Positions 1 to 12,317 of a DNA stretch of 44,912 nt are shown here, piece after piece. Under the pieces are notes generated by a model. That model worked only from the letters and a program-made list of their open reading frames with translations, had not been told where the DNA came from and ran no database searches. Position 1 is the first letter of the stretch, and each line of letters begins with the position of its first letter. This stretch comes from Pseudomonadota bacterium (GTDB taxonomy: Bacteria; Pseudomonadota; Gammaproteobacteria; Burkholderiales; JAKAFK01). Both the position numbers and the translations under genes were made by a program. The stretch covers positions 1 to 44,912 of the forward strand of contig JAJYKK010000018.1 of assembly GCA_021788645.1 (NCBI GenBank), read 5' to 3'.

Positions 1-200
1 GACGTTATACAACAGCGCGCGGCTTTTGTCCAGCCCCCTACGTCATCGACCGACCGAAATCCCAGCCGCGCGGGTCAGCGTGGTCACATTGAGAATTGCT
101 GGGGGCCAGGGCCAGTCCTCGCCCAAAGGGGCGCGGTGTGGTACACTGCGCGCTCGCGGGAGCGAGAGGCACGTCCCGCAGGGGGAAGATGGCGATCGCG

Positions 201-1115
201 ATGATCAAGCAGCGCACGTTGAAGAACGTTATTCAGACCACCGGCGTCGGACTGCATACCGGCGCCAAGGTGGCGTTGGCGTTGCGCCCGGCCGCGCCCA
301 ACACGGGCATCGTGTTTCGCCGGACCGATCTGGCGCAGCCCGTGGAGATTGCGGCCGTGCCGCATCACGTCGGCGACACCCGCTTGTCGACCACGCTGGA
401 GCGGGCGGGCGTCAAGGTGCAAACCATCGAGCATCTCATGTCGGCGTTTGCCGGCTTGTCGATCGACAACGCCTATGTGGACCTGACGGCCGCCGAGGTT
501 CCGATCATGGACGGCAGCGCCGCGCCGTTCGTGTTTCTCCTGCAGTCGGCCGGGGTGCAGGAACAGCCGGCACCCAAGAAGTTCATCCGGATCAAGAAGT
601 CCGTGGAAGTGGCCGACGGTGAGAAGCGCGCGCGCTTCGACCCGTTTGAGGGATTCAAGCTCACCTTCAATATCGCCTTTCACCATCCCGTGCTCGATCA
701 CACGGCGCAGGCCGTGACGGTCGATTTCGCATCCACCTCCTATATCAAGGAGATCTCTAGGGCACGGACGTTCGGCTTCATGCAGGATGTCGAAATGCTG
801 CGCGCGCAAGGCCTGGCCTTGGGCGGCAACCTCGACAATGCCATCGTGATGGATGAGTTTCGCATCCTGAACAGCGATGGGTTGCGCTACGAGGATGAAT
901 TCGTCAAGCACAAGGTGCTCGATGCGATCGGCGACCTTTATCTGCTGGGGCACCTTCCGGTGGGCGCCTTTAGCGGCTGCAAGTCGGGACACGCGCTGAA
1001 CAACCGCTTGGCACGTGCCCTGCTGGCCGATACCGAGGCCTGGGAATACGTGACCTACGATCGTTCCGAAGAGGCGCCCCTGGCGCACCTCAAGCTGCAA
1101 GGCCAGTTGGCCTGA
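201..1115 (+). CDS. lpxC: UDP-3-O-acyl-N-acetylglucosamine deacetylase
   Basis: LpxC is the zinc deacetylase that catalyses the committed step of lipid A synthesis in the cytoplasm. The 304-residue product aligns end to end with the E. coli enzyme (305 aa): N-terminus [21 protein letters not shown], then [19 protein letters not shown], and the zinc/catalytic region [15 protein letters not shown] followed by SGHALNN. I chose the ATG at 201 because it gives the family N-terminus. An ATG at 189 (MAIA...) is possible, and the purine-rich GGGGGAAG at 181–188 lies just before it. The gene sits at the left edge, where ftsZ usually lies upstream. It converges on the dciA-like gene with only 16 bases between stop codons. 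Confidence 0.97.
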   Translation: MIKQRTLKNVIQTTGVGLHTGAKVALALRPAAPNTGIVFRRTDLAQPVEIAAVPHHVGDTRLSTTLERAGVKVQTIEHLMSAFAGLSIDNAYVDLTAAEVPIMDGSAAPFVFLLQSAGVQEQPAPKKFIRIKKSVEVADGEKRARFDPFEGFKLTFNIAFHHPVLDHTAQAVTVDFASTSYIKEISRARTFGFMQDVEMLRAQGLALGGNLDNAIVMDEFRILNSDGLRYEDEFVKHKVLDAIGDLYLLGHLPVGAFSGCKSGHALNNRLARALLADTEAWEYVTYDRSEEAPLAHLKLQGQLA

Positions 1116-1131
1116 GGGTCTTTCGCGCCCG

Positions 1132-1581
1132 TCACGGCTCCCGGTCCGTTGGCCCGTCCCCATGATGGCCGATCATGGATTCCAAGGCGTGCCTCAGGGA
1201 AGAGGCCGGAAGGGTGGCCGCAAGGGTCCGTAGGGCTGCAACCGCGTGGGGGGTGAGCGTGTTCGGTTGGCGCTGGGCGGTTGCCGCGCGGGGCCTGTCG
1301 AGGCGCACCTCGACCCGAAGGGCGCTCGTCCGAAGACCCAGGCCTTCCAGCCGTCGCTGAAGGCTGGGCAGCTGCTGCCGCAGCTTTGCGGCGACCCCCC
1401 CGCTGGCGGCGAAAATGACCATGGTCTCGGCGGTAAGGTGGCCGATCCGGCAAAACGGTGCCAACTCGGGCACGACCGCGCGCAGCGTTCGATTGGCCTC
1501 GTCGAGCCGACGGGCCGCCGCGACCAGCGCCGAAAGATTGGCCGACCCGTTGAACAGATCGCTGAGCCGTTTGGCTGACAT
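1132..1581 (-). CDS. dciA: DUF721 / DciA-family helicase loader
   Basis: This 149-residue protein begins MSAKRLSDLF and has the DUF721 core in its first 90 residues (AEL/VPELAPFCRIGHLTAETMVIFAASGGVAAKLRQQLPSL). This pattern is typical of DciA, which helps load the replicative helicase DnaB in bacteria that lack DnaC. The C-terminal half is rich in Arg and Ala, looks poorly ordered, and fits the DNA/DnaB-binding tails of the family. The lpxC–DUF721–secA neighbourhood is conserved in beta- and gammaproteobacteria. In many of them an M23 peptidase gene lies between this gene and secA; none is present here. Family assignment rests on the core pattern and position, and the loader role is inferred from the family. 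Confidence 0.75.
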   Translation of the reverse strand: MSAKRLSDLFNGSANLSALVAAARRLDEANRTLRAVVPELAPFCRIGHLTAETMVIFAASGGVAAKLRQQLPSLQRRLEGLGLRTSALRVEVRLDRPRAATAQRQPNTLTPHAVAALRTLAATLPASSLRHALESMIGHHGDGPTDREP

Positions 1582-1913
1582 GGCAGTCCCGGGCAGAAGG
1601 TTGAGGAGCAAGCCGCTCGAATCGGGGCCGATGCGCCCGGCCCCGCGCCGTCTCGCAGGATTTCCCCAAGACGGCGGGACTATTATGGCATGTCCTGCGC
1701 CGTCGGGCGGCGATGACCCGCGCCGGCCGTCCATGAAGCCTCTGTTTGTGTTAATATAAATCGATTTGATTGTTACGGCGAGGCGGCGTACGGCCGCCGG
1801 GTGCACGCCCTGAGAAGCCTGTGGCCGGCGTGATGCTGCGGCGCACTGAACCTGCGCGCGAGCCTGTGGTCCATGGAAAGGATTGCGCCTCCGGACCCCT
1901 TGCGCGACCTGAC

Positions 1914-1949
1914 CGAACGCCCCCTCGAGGCGCCTCCAGGGGGCGTTCG
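1914..1949. promoter_or_regulatory. near-perfect 36-nt palindrome in the secA leader
   Basis: The left arm CGAACGCCCCCT (1914–1925) is exactly complementary to AGGGGGCGTTCG (1938–1949). The 12 bases between hold the palindrome GAGGCGCCTC flanked by one C·C mismatch. The structure ends 44 bases before the secA start, and no T-run follows, so it is not a normal terminator. It could be a leader hairpin controlling secA, a protein-binding site, or a dispersed REP-like repeat. The rest of the gene-free stretch 1582–1993 is an AT-rich spot around 1744–1771 that could hold the divergent promoters, plus GC-rich leader in which I see no convincing gene. Confidence 0.6.
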
Positions 1950-1993
1950 CGCGTAGGCCCCTTAGAGATGATGATTGCTGAAATCGAGATCCG

Positions 1994-4714
<2,721 letters not shown>

Positions 4715-4771
4715 CGCGAGCCCACGCGCGCGCGTAACGGCGGTGCCCTTGTCTTTCCGGAGGACGCGATC

Positions 4772-6001
4772 ATGCCCGTGAACCTGACGGCTCCCGCACC
4801 GGGAGCGCTGCTGCCCATCGAGGGCTTGCGCCTCGGCATCGCCCAGGCGGGCGTCAAGAAGCCGAACCGCGACGATCTCCTGCTCATGGCGCTGGACGAT
4901 GGCGCGCGGGTGGCGGGGGTCTTCACGCAAAACCGCTTCTGCGCCGCTCCGGTCACGGTTGCCCGCGCGCATCTTGCCGGGGGGCATCCGATCCGCGCGC
5001 TGGTGGTCAATACCGGCAACGCCAATGCCGGGACCGGCGAGGCCGGCCTCGCGGCGGCCCGGGCGACGTGCGCCGACGTGGCCGCCCTCCTGGGCTGCGA
5101 GCCCTATCAGGTGCTGCCGTTTTCCACCGGCGTGATCATGGAGATGCTGCCGGTGGAGCGCATCCGCGCGGGCCTGCCGGCCTGCGTCGCCGGCCTGGCG
5201 AACGACCGCTGGCTGGGGGCGGCGAACGCCATCATGACCACCGACCTGGTGCCCAAGGGGCTGTCCAAGCAAATCATCCTGGCGGGTGCGACGGTAACCG
5301 TGACCGGCATCGCCAAAGGGTCCGGCATGATCCATCCGAACATGGCCACCATGCTGGGCTTCCTCGCCACCGACGCCCGCGTGTCGCAGGACCTGCTGGA
5401 GCGGATGCTGCGCCATGCGGTCAAGCTGTCCTTCAACCGGGTCACCGTGGACGGCGACACGTCGACCAACGATGCCTGCGTGATGATCGCGACCGGCCGG
5501 GCCGACATGCCCGAGATCACGGAATTGGGCGGGCATGAGTACATCGCCTTGCAAAGCGCCATCACCGAGGTGGCCATCGCGCTGGCCCAGTCGATCGTGC
5601 GCGACGGGGAGGGGGCGACCAAGTTCATCACGATCCGGGTCTGCGGCGGCAAGAGCGCGGACGAAGTGAGCCGGGTGGCTTATGCGATCGCCCACTCGCC
5701 GCTGGTCAAGACCGCGTTCTTCGCCTCCGATCCCAATCTGGGCCGCATCCTGGCGGCGATTGGCTATGCCGGCGTGCCCGAACTCGAGGTCGACAAGATC
5801 CGGGTGTATCTGGGGGACGTGCTGGTTGCGCAGCACGGGGGGCGTGCGCCGAGCTATCGCGAGGAGGACGGGCAGCGGATCATGCGCGAGGAGGAGGTCA
5901 CGGTGCGCGTCGAACTCGAGCGCGGCACGCACTCGACCACGGTGTGGACCTGCGACTTCTCCTACGATTATGTCAAGATCAATGCCGAGTACCGCACCTA
6001 A
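4772..6001 (+). CDS. argJ: glutamate N-acetyltransferase / N-acetylglutamate synthase ArgJ
   Basis: ArgJ moves the acetyl group from N-acetylornithine to glutamate in the cyclic arginine pathway. Some members also use acetyl-CoA. The 409-residue protein has the self-cleavage site in [20 protein letters not shown]: cleavage before Thr193 (A192|T193) would make that Thr the nucleophile and give the alpha and beta chains. The [10 protein letters not shown] loop (118–127) is the usual oxyanion segment. A GGAGG at 4759–4763 sits eight bases before the ATG. The secA–argJ–ATPase–Nudix order is typical of betaproteobacteria and pseudomonads. The end of the gene overlaps the next start by 20 bases, suggesting cotranscription. 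Confidence 0.95.
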   Translation: MPVNLTAPAPGALLPIEGLRLGIAQAGVKKPNRDDLLLMALDDGARVAGVFTQNRFCAAPVTVARAHLAGGHPIRALVVNTGNANAGTGEAGLAAARATCADVAALLGCEPYQVLPFSTGVIMEMLPVERIRAGLPACVAGLANDRWLGAANAIMTTDLVPKGLSKQIILAGATVTVTGIAKGSGMIHPNMATMLGFLATDARVSQDLLERMLRHAVKLSFNRVTVDGDTSTNDACVMIATGRADMPEITELGGHEYIALQSAITEVAIALAQSIVRDGEGATKFITIRVCGGKSADEVSRVAYAIAHSPLVKTAFFASDPNLGRILAAIGYAGVPELEVDKIRVYLGDVLVAQHGGRAPSYREEDGQRIMREEEVTVRVELERGTHSTTVWTCDFSYDYVKINAEYRT

Positions 6002-6905
6002 GACGCCGGGCGCCGCGGCGGACGGATGGCCGAGCGCCCTGCACGCGCTGTTGCAGCGCGCCGGGCAACTGCTTGACCGGATCGAGGCGATGAACTTCGC
6101 CCCCGCCGCCGTGCCGGACTTCGCCGCCCACACGGCCTTCCGCTGGCGCCGCGACGCGCGCGGCGCATCCCTCCAGGCGGTGGCCCATCCGCATCATATC
6201 CGGCTGGGCGATCTGTGCGGCATCGATGCGCAAAAGCGCCGCGTGGACGAGAATACGCGTCAGTTCGTGGCAGGCTGGCCGGCCAACAACGTGCTCCTGA
6301 CCGGCGCGCGGGGCACCGGCAAGTCCTCGCTGGTGAAGGCCTTGCTCAACGAATACGCCGGCCGCGGGCTCCGCCTCATCGAAGTGGACCGGCAGGACCT
6401 TACCGACCTGCCCGACCTCGCGGCGCTGATCGGCGCCCGCCCCGAACGCTTCATCGTCTTCTGCGATGACCTCTCGTTCGAGGCCGCCGAGCCCGGCTAC
6501 AAGGCGCTGAAGGTGGCGCTGGACGGGTCGATCGCCTCGCCTGCCGAGAACCTCCTGATCTACGCGACCTCCAACCGGCGCCATTTGATGCCCGAGTCTA
6601 TGGCGGACAATCTCGAGACGCGCCACGTCGGCGAGGAGGTGCATCCCAGCGAGGGGGTGGAGGAGAAGATTTCCCTGTCCGAGCGCTTCGGCCTGTGGGT
6701 TTCCTTCTATCCCTTCGACCAGGAGTCGTACCTGGCCATCGTCGAGCACTGGGCGCGCGAGCTTCGGGTGCCCGCCCGCGCGCGCAAGGCGATGCGCGAG
6801 GCCGCGCTGCAGTGGGCGCTCGCGCGCGGTTCGCGCAGCGGGCGGGCCGCCTGGCAGTTCGCGCGCGACTATGCGGGACGGTTGCGGCTCGGTATGCGCA
6901 AATGA
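5982..6905 (+). CDS. DUF815-family AAA+ ATPase
   Basis: This 307-residue P-loop ATPase of the DUF815 family has no settled function. Walker A is GARGTGKS (108–115), Walker B is [12 protein letters not shown] (about 156–167), and a sensor-like YATSNRRHL follows near 194–202. The N-terminal 80 residues form a helical region that includes FRWRRD and the [12 protein letters not shown] segment found in this family. The start overlaps argJ by 20 bases and the stop overlaps the next gene as ATGA, so the three genes look translationally coupled. A later start is possible because the ribosome-binding site is weak. The family is known from sequence only; any link to argJ is just gene order. Confidence 0.85.
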   Translation: MPSTAPKTPGAAADGWPSALHALLQRAGQLLDRIEAMNFAPAAVPDFAAHTAFRWRRDARGASLQAVAHPHHIRLGDLCGIDAQKRRVDENTRQFVAGWPANNVLLTGARGTGKSSLVKALLNEYAGRGLRLIEVDRQDLTDLPDLAALIGARPERFIVFCDDLSFEAAEPGYKALKVALDGSIASPAENLLIYATSNRRHLMPESMADNLETRHVGEEVHPSEGVEEKISLSERFGLWVSFYPFDQESYLAIVEHWARELRVPARARKAMREAALQWALARGSRSGRAAWQFARDYAGRLRLGMRK

Positions 6906-7879
6906 GCGCGGGCGGCGCCGTCGATGTCGCGGCCGCGATCTTGGAGCGCCCCGATGGCCGCGTCCTTCTCGCCCGTCGCCCTGAAGGCAAGGCCTACGCG
7001 GGCTTCTGGGAGTTCCCCGGGGGCAAGTTCGAGCCTGGGGAGGACACGGGGCAGGCGCTCGGGCGCGAGCTCGAGGAAGAGCTGGGCATCCGGGTCAAGA
7101 TCGCTTATCCTTGGGTGACCCGCGTTTTCGCCTATCCCCATGCCACGGTCAGGCTGCATTTCCATCGGGTCGTCGATTGGACGGGCGAGCCGTTCGGCCG
7201 GGAACGCCAGATGCTGTCCTGGCAACGCCTCGACGCCCTCGACATTGCCCCGCTGCTGCCGGCCAACCAGCCCATCGTGCATGCGCTGCGGCTGCCTCTT
7301 GAGTGCGGCGTGAGCGCGGCGGCAGGGATGGGGGGGGCACCCTTCCTGCGCGCGCTGGAAGGCGCGTTGGCCGGTGGCCTGCGCCTGATCCAGGTGCGCG
7401 AGCCGGGCTTGGACCGGGATCGCCTCGAGCGGCTGACCCGGGAGGTCGCCAGCCGCGCGCGCGATCACGGCGCGCGGGTCATCCTCAATGGCGACGTGGA
7501 GCTGGCGCACGCCCTCGGGCTGGACGGGGTCCATCTTCCGGCCCGCATGCTTGCGACCCTCACGGCGCGGCCCGATTTTCCCTACTGCGGGGCCTCGGCG
7601 CACGATCGCGAGGAAATGGCGCGGGCGGCCGCGCTCAAGCTTGATTATGTCGTCCTCGGTCCGGTCCGCGAGACCGCGACCCATCCCGGCCAGGCCGGCT
7701 TGGGCTGGGAGCGCTTCGCCGACCTGGCCCGGGAGTGTCCGATGCCGGTCTATGCGATCGGGGGCTTGGGGCATGGAGATCTCGTGCGGGCGCGCACGGC
7801 GGGTGCGCACGGCGTGGCGATGCTGCGGGGGGCCTGGGCGAACGCGGCGGCCGGCGCCCGCGCGGAGAAAAGCCCATGA
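6902..7879 (+). CDS. Nudix hydrolase (MutT-like) fused to ThiE-like domain
   Basis: The 325-residue protein has two domains. Residues 1–135 are a MutT-type Nudix hydrolase with the complete Nudix box starting GKFEPGED near 41 and ending RELEEELGI near 63; MutT enzymes hydrolyse oxidised purine nucleotides such as 8-oxo-dGTP. Residues 145–320 resemble thiamine-phosphate synthase (ILNGDVELAHALGLDGVHLP, DYVVLGPVRETATHPG, VYAIGGLG). This fusion is common in beta- and gammaproteobacteria, where the second domain is of uncertain activity. The ATG overlaps the ATPase stop (ATGA). The protein most likely sanitises nucleotides; true thiamine synthesis by the second half is doubtful. Confidence 0.9.
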   Translation: MSAGGAVDVAAAILERPDGRVLLARRPEGKAYAGFWEFPGGKFEPGEDTGQALGRELEEELGIRVKIAYPWVTRVFAYPHATVRLHFHRVVDWTGEPFGRERQMLSWQRLDALDIAPLLPANQPIVHALRLPLECGVSAAAGMGGAPFLRALEGALAGGLRLIQVREPGLDRDRLERLTREVASRARDHGARVILNGDVELAHALGLDGVHLPARMLATLTARPDFPYCGASAHDREEMARAAALKLDYVVLGPVRETATHPGQAGLGWERFADLARECPMPVYAIGGLGHGDLVRARTAGAHGVAMLRGAWANAAAGARAEKSP

Positions 7880-8292
7880 GACGGGCGATGCTTTTCGTCC
7901 TGGCGGCGGCCCTTGCCTTGGGCTTTGCCATGCTTCACCGCGCGGGCAGCGCGCCGGCAGGCCTCGCTCATGCGACCTGCCCCGACCTTACGCGAGGCTG
8001 CGCGATCGGGACGCCCGGCCACCCGGTCCGGGTGCGCTTCTCGCATCGACCCAGCGCGCTCGCGCCCGTGGATCTGGAGGTCGTTGCGCCGTCGGTGCGG
8101 CAGGCGCAAGCGCAATTTTCCATGGTGGGCATGGATATGGGCCCGAATCGCTACCGACTCCTGCCGATGGGGCCGGGCCGCTTCGTTGGGCATATCCTGC
8201 TGCCTGCGTGCGTGGCCGGGCGCAGCGACTGGATCCTCACCCTCGACCTCGACGGACGCCGGACGGCGATCCCTTTTTCCGCCACGCCGTGA
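7876..8292 (+). CDS. small exported protein, FixH/YtkA-like
   Basis: A 138-residue protein with an N-terminal hydrophobic segment ([20 protein letters not shown]), either a signal anchor or signal peptide, followed by a short periplasmic domain with beta-rich sequence. The stretch [21 protein letters not shown] resembles FixH/YtkA-like domains, and its Met-rich GMDMG could bind metal. Two cysteines (CPDLTRGC) lie just after the export segment. The ATG overlaps the Nudix stop (ATGA), and GGAG lies about eight bases upstream. It is the last intact gene before the mobile-element debris. Family placement is tentative and the function is unknown. Confidence 0.6.
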   Translation: MRRAMLFVLAAALALGFAMLHRAGSAPAGLAHATCPDLTRGCAIGTPGHPVRVRFSHRPSALAPVDLEVVAPSVRQAQAQFSMVGMDMGPNRYRLLPMGPGRFVGHILLPACVAGRSDWILTLDLDGRRTAIPFSATP

Positions 8293-8329
8293 GGCCCGCG
8301 GGGAAGGCCGGTAAGGTGGCCCTTTGTGT

Positions 8330-8640
8330 CGAGACAGTCATTGCTCGAGGGTACGCTGGTGCGCACCCGTCGCATGCAGCGGGTCGGCGCTGCCCCGTTT
8401 CTTCCTTTCCGTACTTGTCGACGACCATCGCCCCGCCGCCTTGGCGGGTGGCATCCACAGCGCCGGGTGTCCGATAGCCCAAGGCCAGGTGGGGCCGCTC
8501 GCCGTCGTAGAAGGCGAAGTATTCCGTTAGCCCGGGGATCCGTTCCTGCAGGGTGCCGTACCCCTGGAGGGAGTGGCTGTCCTCGTGTTCGACGTTGCGC
8601 CACAGCCGCCCGACGAGCCGGCCGGACGGCGGCGCCGCGC
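8330..8640 (-). pseudogene. IS3-family transposase C-terminal remnant
   Basis: Read on the minus strand, this stretch encodes the end of an IS3-type OrfB integrase core: [39 protein letters not shown] and [20 protein letters not shown]. The DDE motif's final Glu region and the characteristic 'ERPH.ALGYRTP' signature are recognisable, but the N-terminal two thirds and OrfA are missing. The stretch upstream on this strand (to about 8810) is unrecognisable and out of frame. It is a dead insertion-sequence fragment. Confidence 0.75.
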
Positions 8641-8813
8641 CCGCGAGAGCGGCCATCAGTGATAGTGCGCTGGCCGCGGCCCGCCCCGGCGATGCGGGTG
8701 GAGCCGCTCGGCTTTTTCGCGCAGGATAACCCGCAGCCGGCGATCGACCTCGATGTGGCGATTGCATGCCAAGGGAACGTCTTGGTGGCCCATCCGAAGC
8801 GTGGGCGAGCCGG

Positions 8814-9108
8814 CCGCGTCTCGTCGCGCTCACCATGCGTTTCCCAGGTGCTCGCCTCGGCCCGCGTCTGCCGAGCGCCCCATTCGTTGATCGGCCCCGG
8901 CAATTTCTGTCGCTTCTCAGCGCGTACTCCGAATAGCGCAACAAGGCAAGTTGCACGGCGACGCCGATCCGCTTGGCGTCGCCCCGGCGTTGCCGGAGCC
9001 GCGCCAGGTCGGATGGGTCAACGCAGTAGAAAGGGATCAGGTCGTCCGGCTCGGCCAGGGCGAGCACACTGGCCGCTCGGTGGCGGACAGGATGGAACGG
9101 CGCGGCAT
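8814..9108 (-). pseudogene. Tn3-family transposase N-terminal remnant
   Basis: An ATG at 9108 opens [12 protein letters not shown], the usual start of Tn3-type transposases with a DUF4158 N-terminus. One base appears to be missing after that point. The match continues in another frame as [20 protein letters not shown] and [19 protein letters not shown], and then in a third frame as [13 protein letters not shown] near 8814. The catalytic C-terminus is absent. The start lies two bases after the resolvase stop, the normal tnpR–tnpA arrangement, so the two are parts of one decayed transposon. Confidence 0.75.
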
Positions 9109-9110
9109 GG

Positions 9111-9475
9111 TCAGTCGTCCGTTTTCGGGTACTGGTAAAGGGTTTCGCGGCTGATGCCGAACTCGCGGACGGTTTCGCCTTCTTCTCGCCGGCAGCGGCG
9201 CGACGGCGCAGCGCGGTCACCCGCTCCGGCGCGAGCGCCTTCTTGCGACCCCGGTGGGACCCGCGCTGCCGAGCGGGCGTGATCCCCTCGCGCTGCCGCT
9301 CGCGGATCAGGGGGCGCTCGAATCCCGCGAACGCGTCCCTCACCGAGCGGATCAGGTTTGCCAGCGGCGAATCCTCGCCGGTGAAGGTCAGCTGCTCCTT
9401 GACGAACGCGATGCGCACGCCGCGCCGGGCAACAAGGTGTCGGAGATCATGCAGGTTTCCCGGCAGCCGTGCGCA
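9111..9475 (-). pseudogene. serine recombinase / resolvase remnant (tnpR-like)
   Basis: The minus strand encodes the middle and end of a Tn3-type resolvase/invertase: [52 protein letters not shown] and [10 protein letters not shown] frameshift near GEKKAK is followed in the next frame by [14 protein letters not shown], the helix-turn-helix end. The N-terminal part with the catalytic serine is missing, so the gene cannot be active. It lies directly upstream of the transposase remnant on the same strand. Confidence 0.8.
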
Positions 9476-9611
9476 CCGCTGTCGTGATCGCACGACCGCA
9501 TGGCGCGGAATGCCGTGTCGTCCAAGAAGGAAGCCCGGCCAGCGCGAAAACGGGCGGCGCCGCCCGCACGCGCGCCCAATGGGGGGTGTTCGAAGCGCCC
9601 TGATGGCGCCC

Positions 9612-9809
9612 CTAATTCCCCCAAGGCGCGTCTTCGGGGGGAGGGGGCAGCTCTTGCGCGAGGGGAATGGCGTAGCGGTCCTGGGCCCATTGCCCGAGGT
9701 CGATGAGCTTGCAGCGCTCGGAGCAGAACGGGCGAAAGCGGTTGTCCGGATCCCACGCGGCGGGGCGGTTGCAGGTGGGGCAGGGGACGAGGCGTCTGGG
9801 CGGCTTCAT
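9612..9809 (-). CDS. yacG: DNA gyrase inhibitor YacG
   Basis: A 65-residue zinc protein. Four cysteines, CPTC (10 and 13) and CSERC (29 and 33), form the YacG zinc finger, and [11 protein letters not shown] follows as in the family. YacG binds GyrB and blocks DNA binding by gyrase in E. coli. It sits next to zapD and coaE, the standard partners. The start codon gives the family N-terminus just before the zinc finger. The low-complexity acidic/proline tail (PPPPEDAPW) is usual for this family. Confidence 0.92.
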   Translation of the reverse strand: MKPPRRLVPCPTCNRPAAWDPDNRFRPFCSERCKLIDLGQWAQDRYAIPLAQELPPPPEDAPWGN

Positions 9810-9837
9810 CGTTCGCAGGCGGCTTTGCGCAGGCCGG

Positions 9838-10593
9838 TTACAGGTTGCAGAAGAACAGATCGAACGGCACGTCGCGATCGCATACGCGGTGACGCTGGGT
9901 GCCTTCCAAGGTGGTGAAGCGGACGTTGATCATGTATTTGTTGGCGCTGATTTCTGGAATGCACGGCAAGGTGTGGTCGAGGCTGATGCGCAGCATCTGC
10001 GCCAGGCGTCCGGCCAGCATCTGCTGGTAGACGCCGCTGCGCGCGAGCAGGTGGCTGACCCGCCCGCTCTCGCGCAATACCCGGAGCACGATGCTCAAGC
10101 CTTCATAGATCGGCAGCATCGGTGCGATCCACTCGGACAGCTCCTGGCGCCGCAATGCCTGATCCTGGTGCAGCCAGAAATGGTAGGTGGGCAAGTCGAA
10201 CTCGCATACCCCCCCGGGGATGCCGGTGCGCTGCTTGATGCTCATGAGCCAGTCGTTCTCGCGCAGGTGCTGCCCGACCTTTCCAGGCATGCCGCGCAGG
10301 CCCCCCAACGTGCGGTCGACGTCGGAGAGCAGGTCGTGCAGCGCATCCTCGGCGACGTCCGGATTGTTGCGAAGGGCCTCCAGAACGGCCTTCTGCCGCT
10401 CCAGTTCCTGCAGCAGGTCCGACTTCAGGTCTCCGCGGCTGGCGGCTTCGAGGATTTCGAACAGCGAGAGCATGGCCACATGGTGTTCAAGGCTGCCCGT
10501 CAGCGCCGAGAAGTGCCGAAACTTGTCGTACAGGTCTTCCAGGCGCAGCAGCGTGCGGATGCGCTCGTTGAGGGGATATTCGTAGCTAATCAC
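9838..10593 (-). CDS. zapD: cell division protein ZapD
   Basis: ZapD bundles FtsZ filaments at the division ring in the cytoplasm. The 251-residue protein is the usual length and begins MISYEYPLNERIRTLLRLED, a strongly conserved start. LEHHVAMLSLFEILEAASRGDLKSDLLQELE and the C-terminal INVRFTTLEG segment are also family features. It lies between coaE and yacG on the same strand, an arrangement common to beta- and gammaproteobacteria. The 173 bases upstream, before coaE, separate it from the pilus-side genes and may hold its promoter. Confidence 0.95.
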   Translation of the reverse strand: MISYEYPLNERIRTLLRLEDLYDKFRHFSALTGSLEHHVAMLSLFEILEAASRGDLKSDLLQELERQKAVLEALRNNPDVAEDALHDLLSDVDRTLGGLRGMPGKVGQHLRENDWLMSIKQRTGIPGGVCEFDLPTYHFWLHQDQALRRQELSEWIAPMLPIYEGLSIVLRVLRESGRVSHLLARSGVYQQMLAGRLAQMLRISLDHTLPCIPEISANKYMINVRFTTLEGTQRHRVCDRDVPFDLFFCNL

Positions 10594-10766
10594 GAGCCGA
10601 TGTTCTGCGCATTAAGGTGAGGGCCTTCCGCCGGCTCAAGGTACCGGGCAGAGTCGGCACGATATTCGGAACTGCTTGCAACGATAATGGAAATCTCCCG
10701 CAAGCGCAAATATTTAGCGTACCCGTATAAGGTACCCGAGAGCGCACGGCGCGTCACGCATGCGTT

Positions 10767-11381
10767 CTAATGCGCGCGCGTCAGGTAATCCGCGTGCAGG
10801 CGCCTGACCTGTTGGGCGAGGGTGTGTCCATCGCCGCTGTTGTCGATGACATCATCGGCGGCCGCGAGCCGCTGCGCGCGGGTCCACTGATGGGCCCGGA
10901 TCGACGCAATGCTCTCAGGCGACAGACCGCGGTGCGTCTCAAGCCGCTCGACTTGCTGCGCCTCGGTGCAATCCACCACCAGCGTCCGGTCCACAAGGTC
11001 ATGATAGGCGCCGGTTTCGAACAGCAAAGGCACGACGATCACGGCGTAGGGGGCACGCAGCAGCGCCAGGCGGCGGATCACCTCGTCGCGGATGGGCGGA
11101 TGCAGCAGCGCCTCGAGCCGCTTCAAGGCCAAGTCATCGGCGAAGACATGCTCGCGCAGGCGTGCCCTGTCGACAGCGCCGTCCGGCCTGATGTAGGCAG
11201 GGCCGAATTCGGCTTCGATGCGCACGGTGCCCGCGCATCCCGTCCCGGTGAGTTCGTGGGCAATGGCGTCGGTGTCGACGATCCCGGCGCCCAGCCCTTC
11301 GAACAAAGCCGCGACGGTGCTTTTCCCGCAGCCGATGCCGCCCGTCAAGCCGACGGCATAGGGCCTAGGCTTCCCGCTCAT
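10767..11381 (-). CDS. coaE: dephospho-CoA kinase
   Basis: CoaE phosphorylates dephospho-CoA in the last step of coenzyme A synthesis. The 204-residue protein has the P-loop LTGGIGCGKST (GGIGCGKS at 14–21), DTDAIAHELT, and the lid region DRARLREHVF. PLLFETG is the usual substrate-side motif. The start at 11381 overlaps the pilD stop as ATGA, indicating translational coupling to pilD. The same coaE–pilD–pilC–pilB order is seen in many type IV piliated proteobacteria. Confidence 0.95.
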   Translation of the reverse strand: MSGKPRPYAVGLTGGIGCGKSTVAALFEGLGAGIVDTDAIAHELTGTGCAGTVRIEAEFGPAYIRPDGAVDRARLREHVFADDLALKRLEALLHPPIRDEVIRRLALLRAPYAVIVVPLLFETGAYHDLVDRTLVVDCTEAQQVERLETHRGLSPESIASIRAHQWTRAQRLAAADDVIDNSGDGHTLAQQVRRLHADYLTRAH

Positions 11382-12247
11382 GACCCGCCCAGATAGGCGC
11401 GGGTGAGCGCTGCGCCCCACAGCATGGCCACCAAGCCGCCCGCCGCCAGGTAGGGGCCGAACGGGATGGGCATTTGACGGCCGCGCTTGGCGACGGCGAT
11501 CAGGGCCACGCCCACGATCGCGCCGGTGATCGACGACAGGAGGATGACGAGGGGCAGCATCTGCCAGCCCAGCCAGGCGCCGATGGCGGCGAGCAGCTTG
11601 AAATCGCCGAATCCCATGCCATCCTTGCCGGTCGCCAGCTTGAACAGCCAATAGATCGACCACAGCGTCAGATAGCCGGCGACCGCGCCGATCACGGCTG
11701 CGCGCAGCGGGACGAAGACGCCCCACAGGTTGACCAGGAGGCCCGCCCACAGCAAGGGCTGCGTGATGCTGTCGGGCAGCAGCTGAGTGTCGAAGTCGAT
11801 GACGCTCAGGGCGATGAGCGCGAAGACGAAGACCATCGCCGCCGCGGCGGTGACGCTGAAGCCGAAGTGGGCACCCAGGTAGCCGGCCGCCGCCGCACAG
11901 GCGATCTCGACCGCGGGGTAGCGCACGCCGATGGGGGCGCGGCAGCCGGCGCAGCGGCCGCGCAGCCAGAGATAGCTTAAAACCGGAATGTTTTCCCATG
12001 CCCCGATGGGGCGATGGCAGGACGGACAGGCCGAGCGCGGCACGACGAGATTGTAAGGTGCCGCGAGCGGTCCGCCGGCTGCCAGCTGTTCGTTGAGGGC
12101 GCCGCATTGGGCCGCCCATTCGCGTTCGAGCATCCGGGGCAGGCGGTGAATCACGACATTGAGAAAGCTGCCGATCAGCAAGCCGATCAAAACGCTCAGC
12201 CCGACGAACGCATGGCTGTCCTGTCTGAGTAGGTCCAATAGGGTCAT
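11378..12247 (-). CDS. pilD: type IV prepilin peptidase / methylase PilD
   Basis: PilD is an inner-membrane aspartyl protease that cleaves the leader of type IV pilins and type II secretion pseudopilins and N-methylates the new end. The 289-residue protein has an N-terminal membrane segment with GSFLNVVIHRLP and a four-cysteine zinc loop (Cys74, 77, 99, 102). The catalytic aspartates lie in VIDFDTQLLPD (about 151–153) and GMGFGDFKLLA (Asp215), and several further transmembrane helices follow. The ATG at 12247 is preferred; an upstream TTG would add ten residues. Confidence 0.95.
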   Translation of the reverse strand: MTLLDLLRQDSHAFVGLSVLIGLLIGSFLNVVIHRLPRMLEREWAAQCGALNEQLAAGGPLAAPYNLVVPRSACPSCHRPIGAWENIPVLSYLWLRGRCAGCRAPIGVRYPAVEIACAAAAGYLGAHFGFSVTAAAAMVFVFALIALSVIDFDTQLLPDSITQPLLWAGLLVNLWGVFVPLRAAVIGAVAGYLTLWSIYWLFKLATGKDGMGFGDFKLLAAIGAWLGWQMLPLVILLSSITGAIVGVALIAVAKRGRQMPIPFGPYLAAGGLVAMLWGAALTRAYLGGS

Positions 12248-12317
12248 AGGCCGACCAGGGTCCCTTTCGTTGCCCAAAGGGCTGCGCGCGGCCTTCGGGG
12301 CCGCGCGGGCCCGGCCG

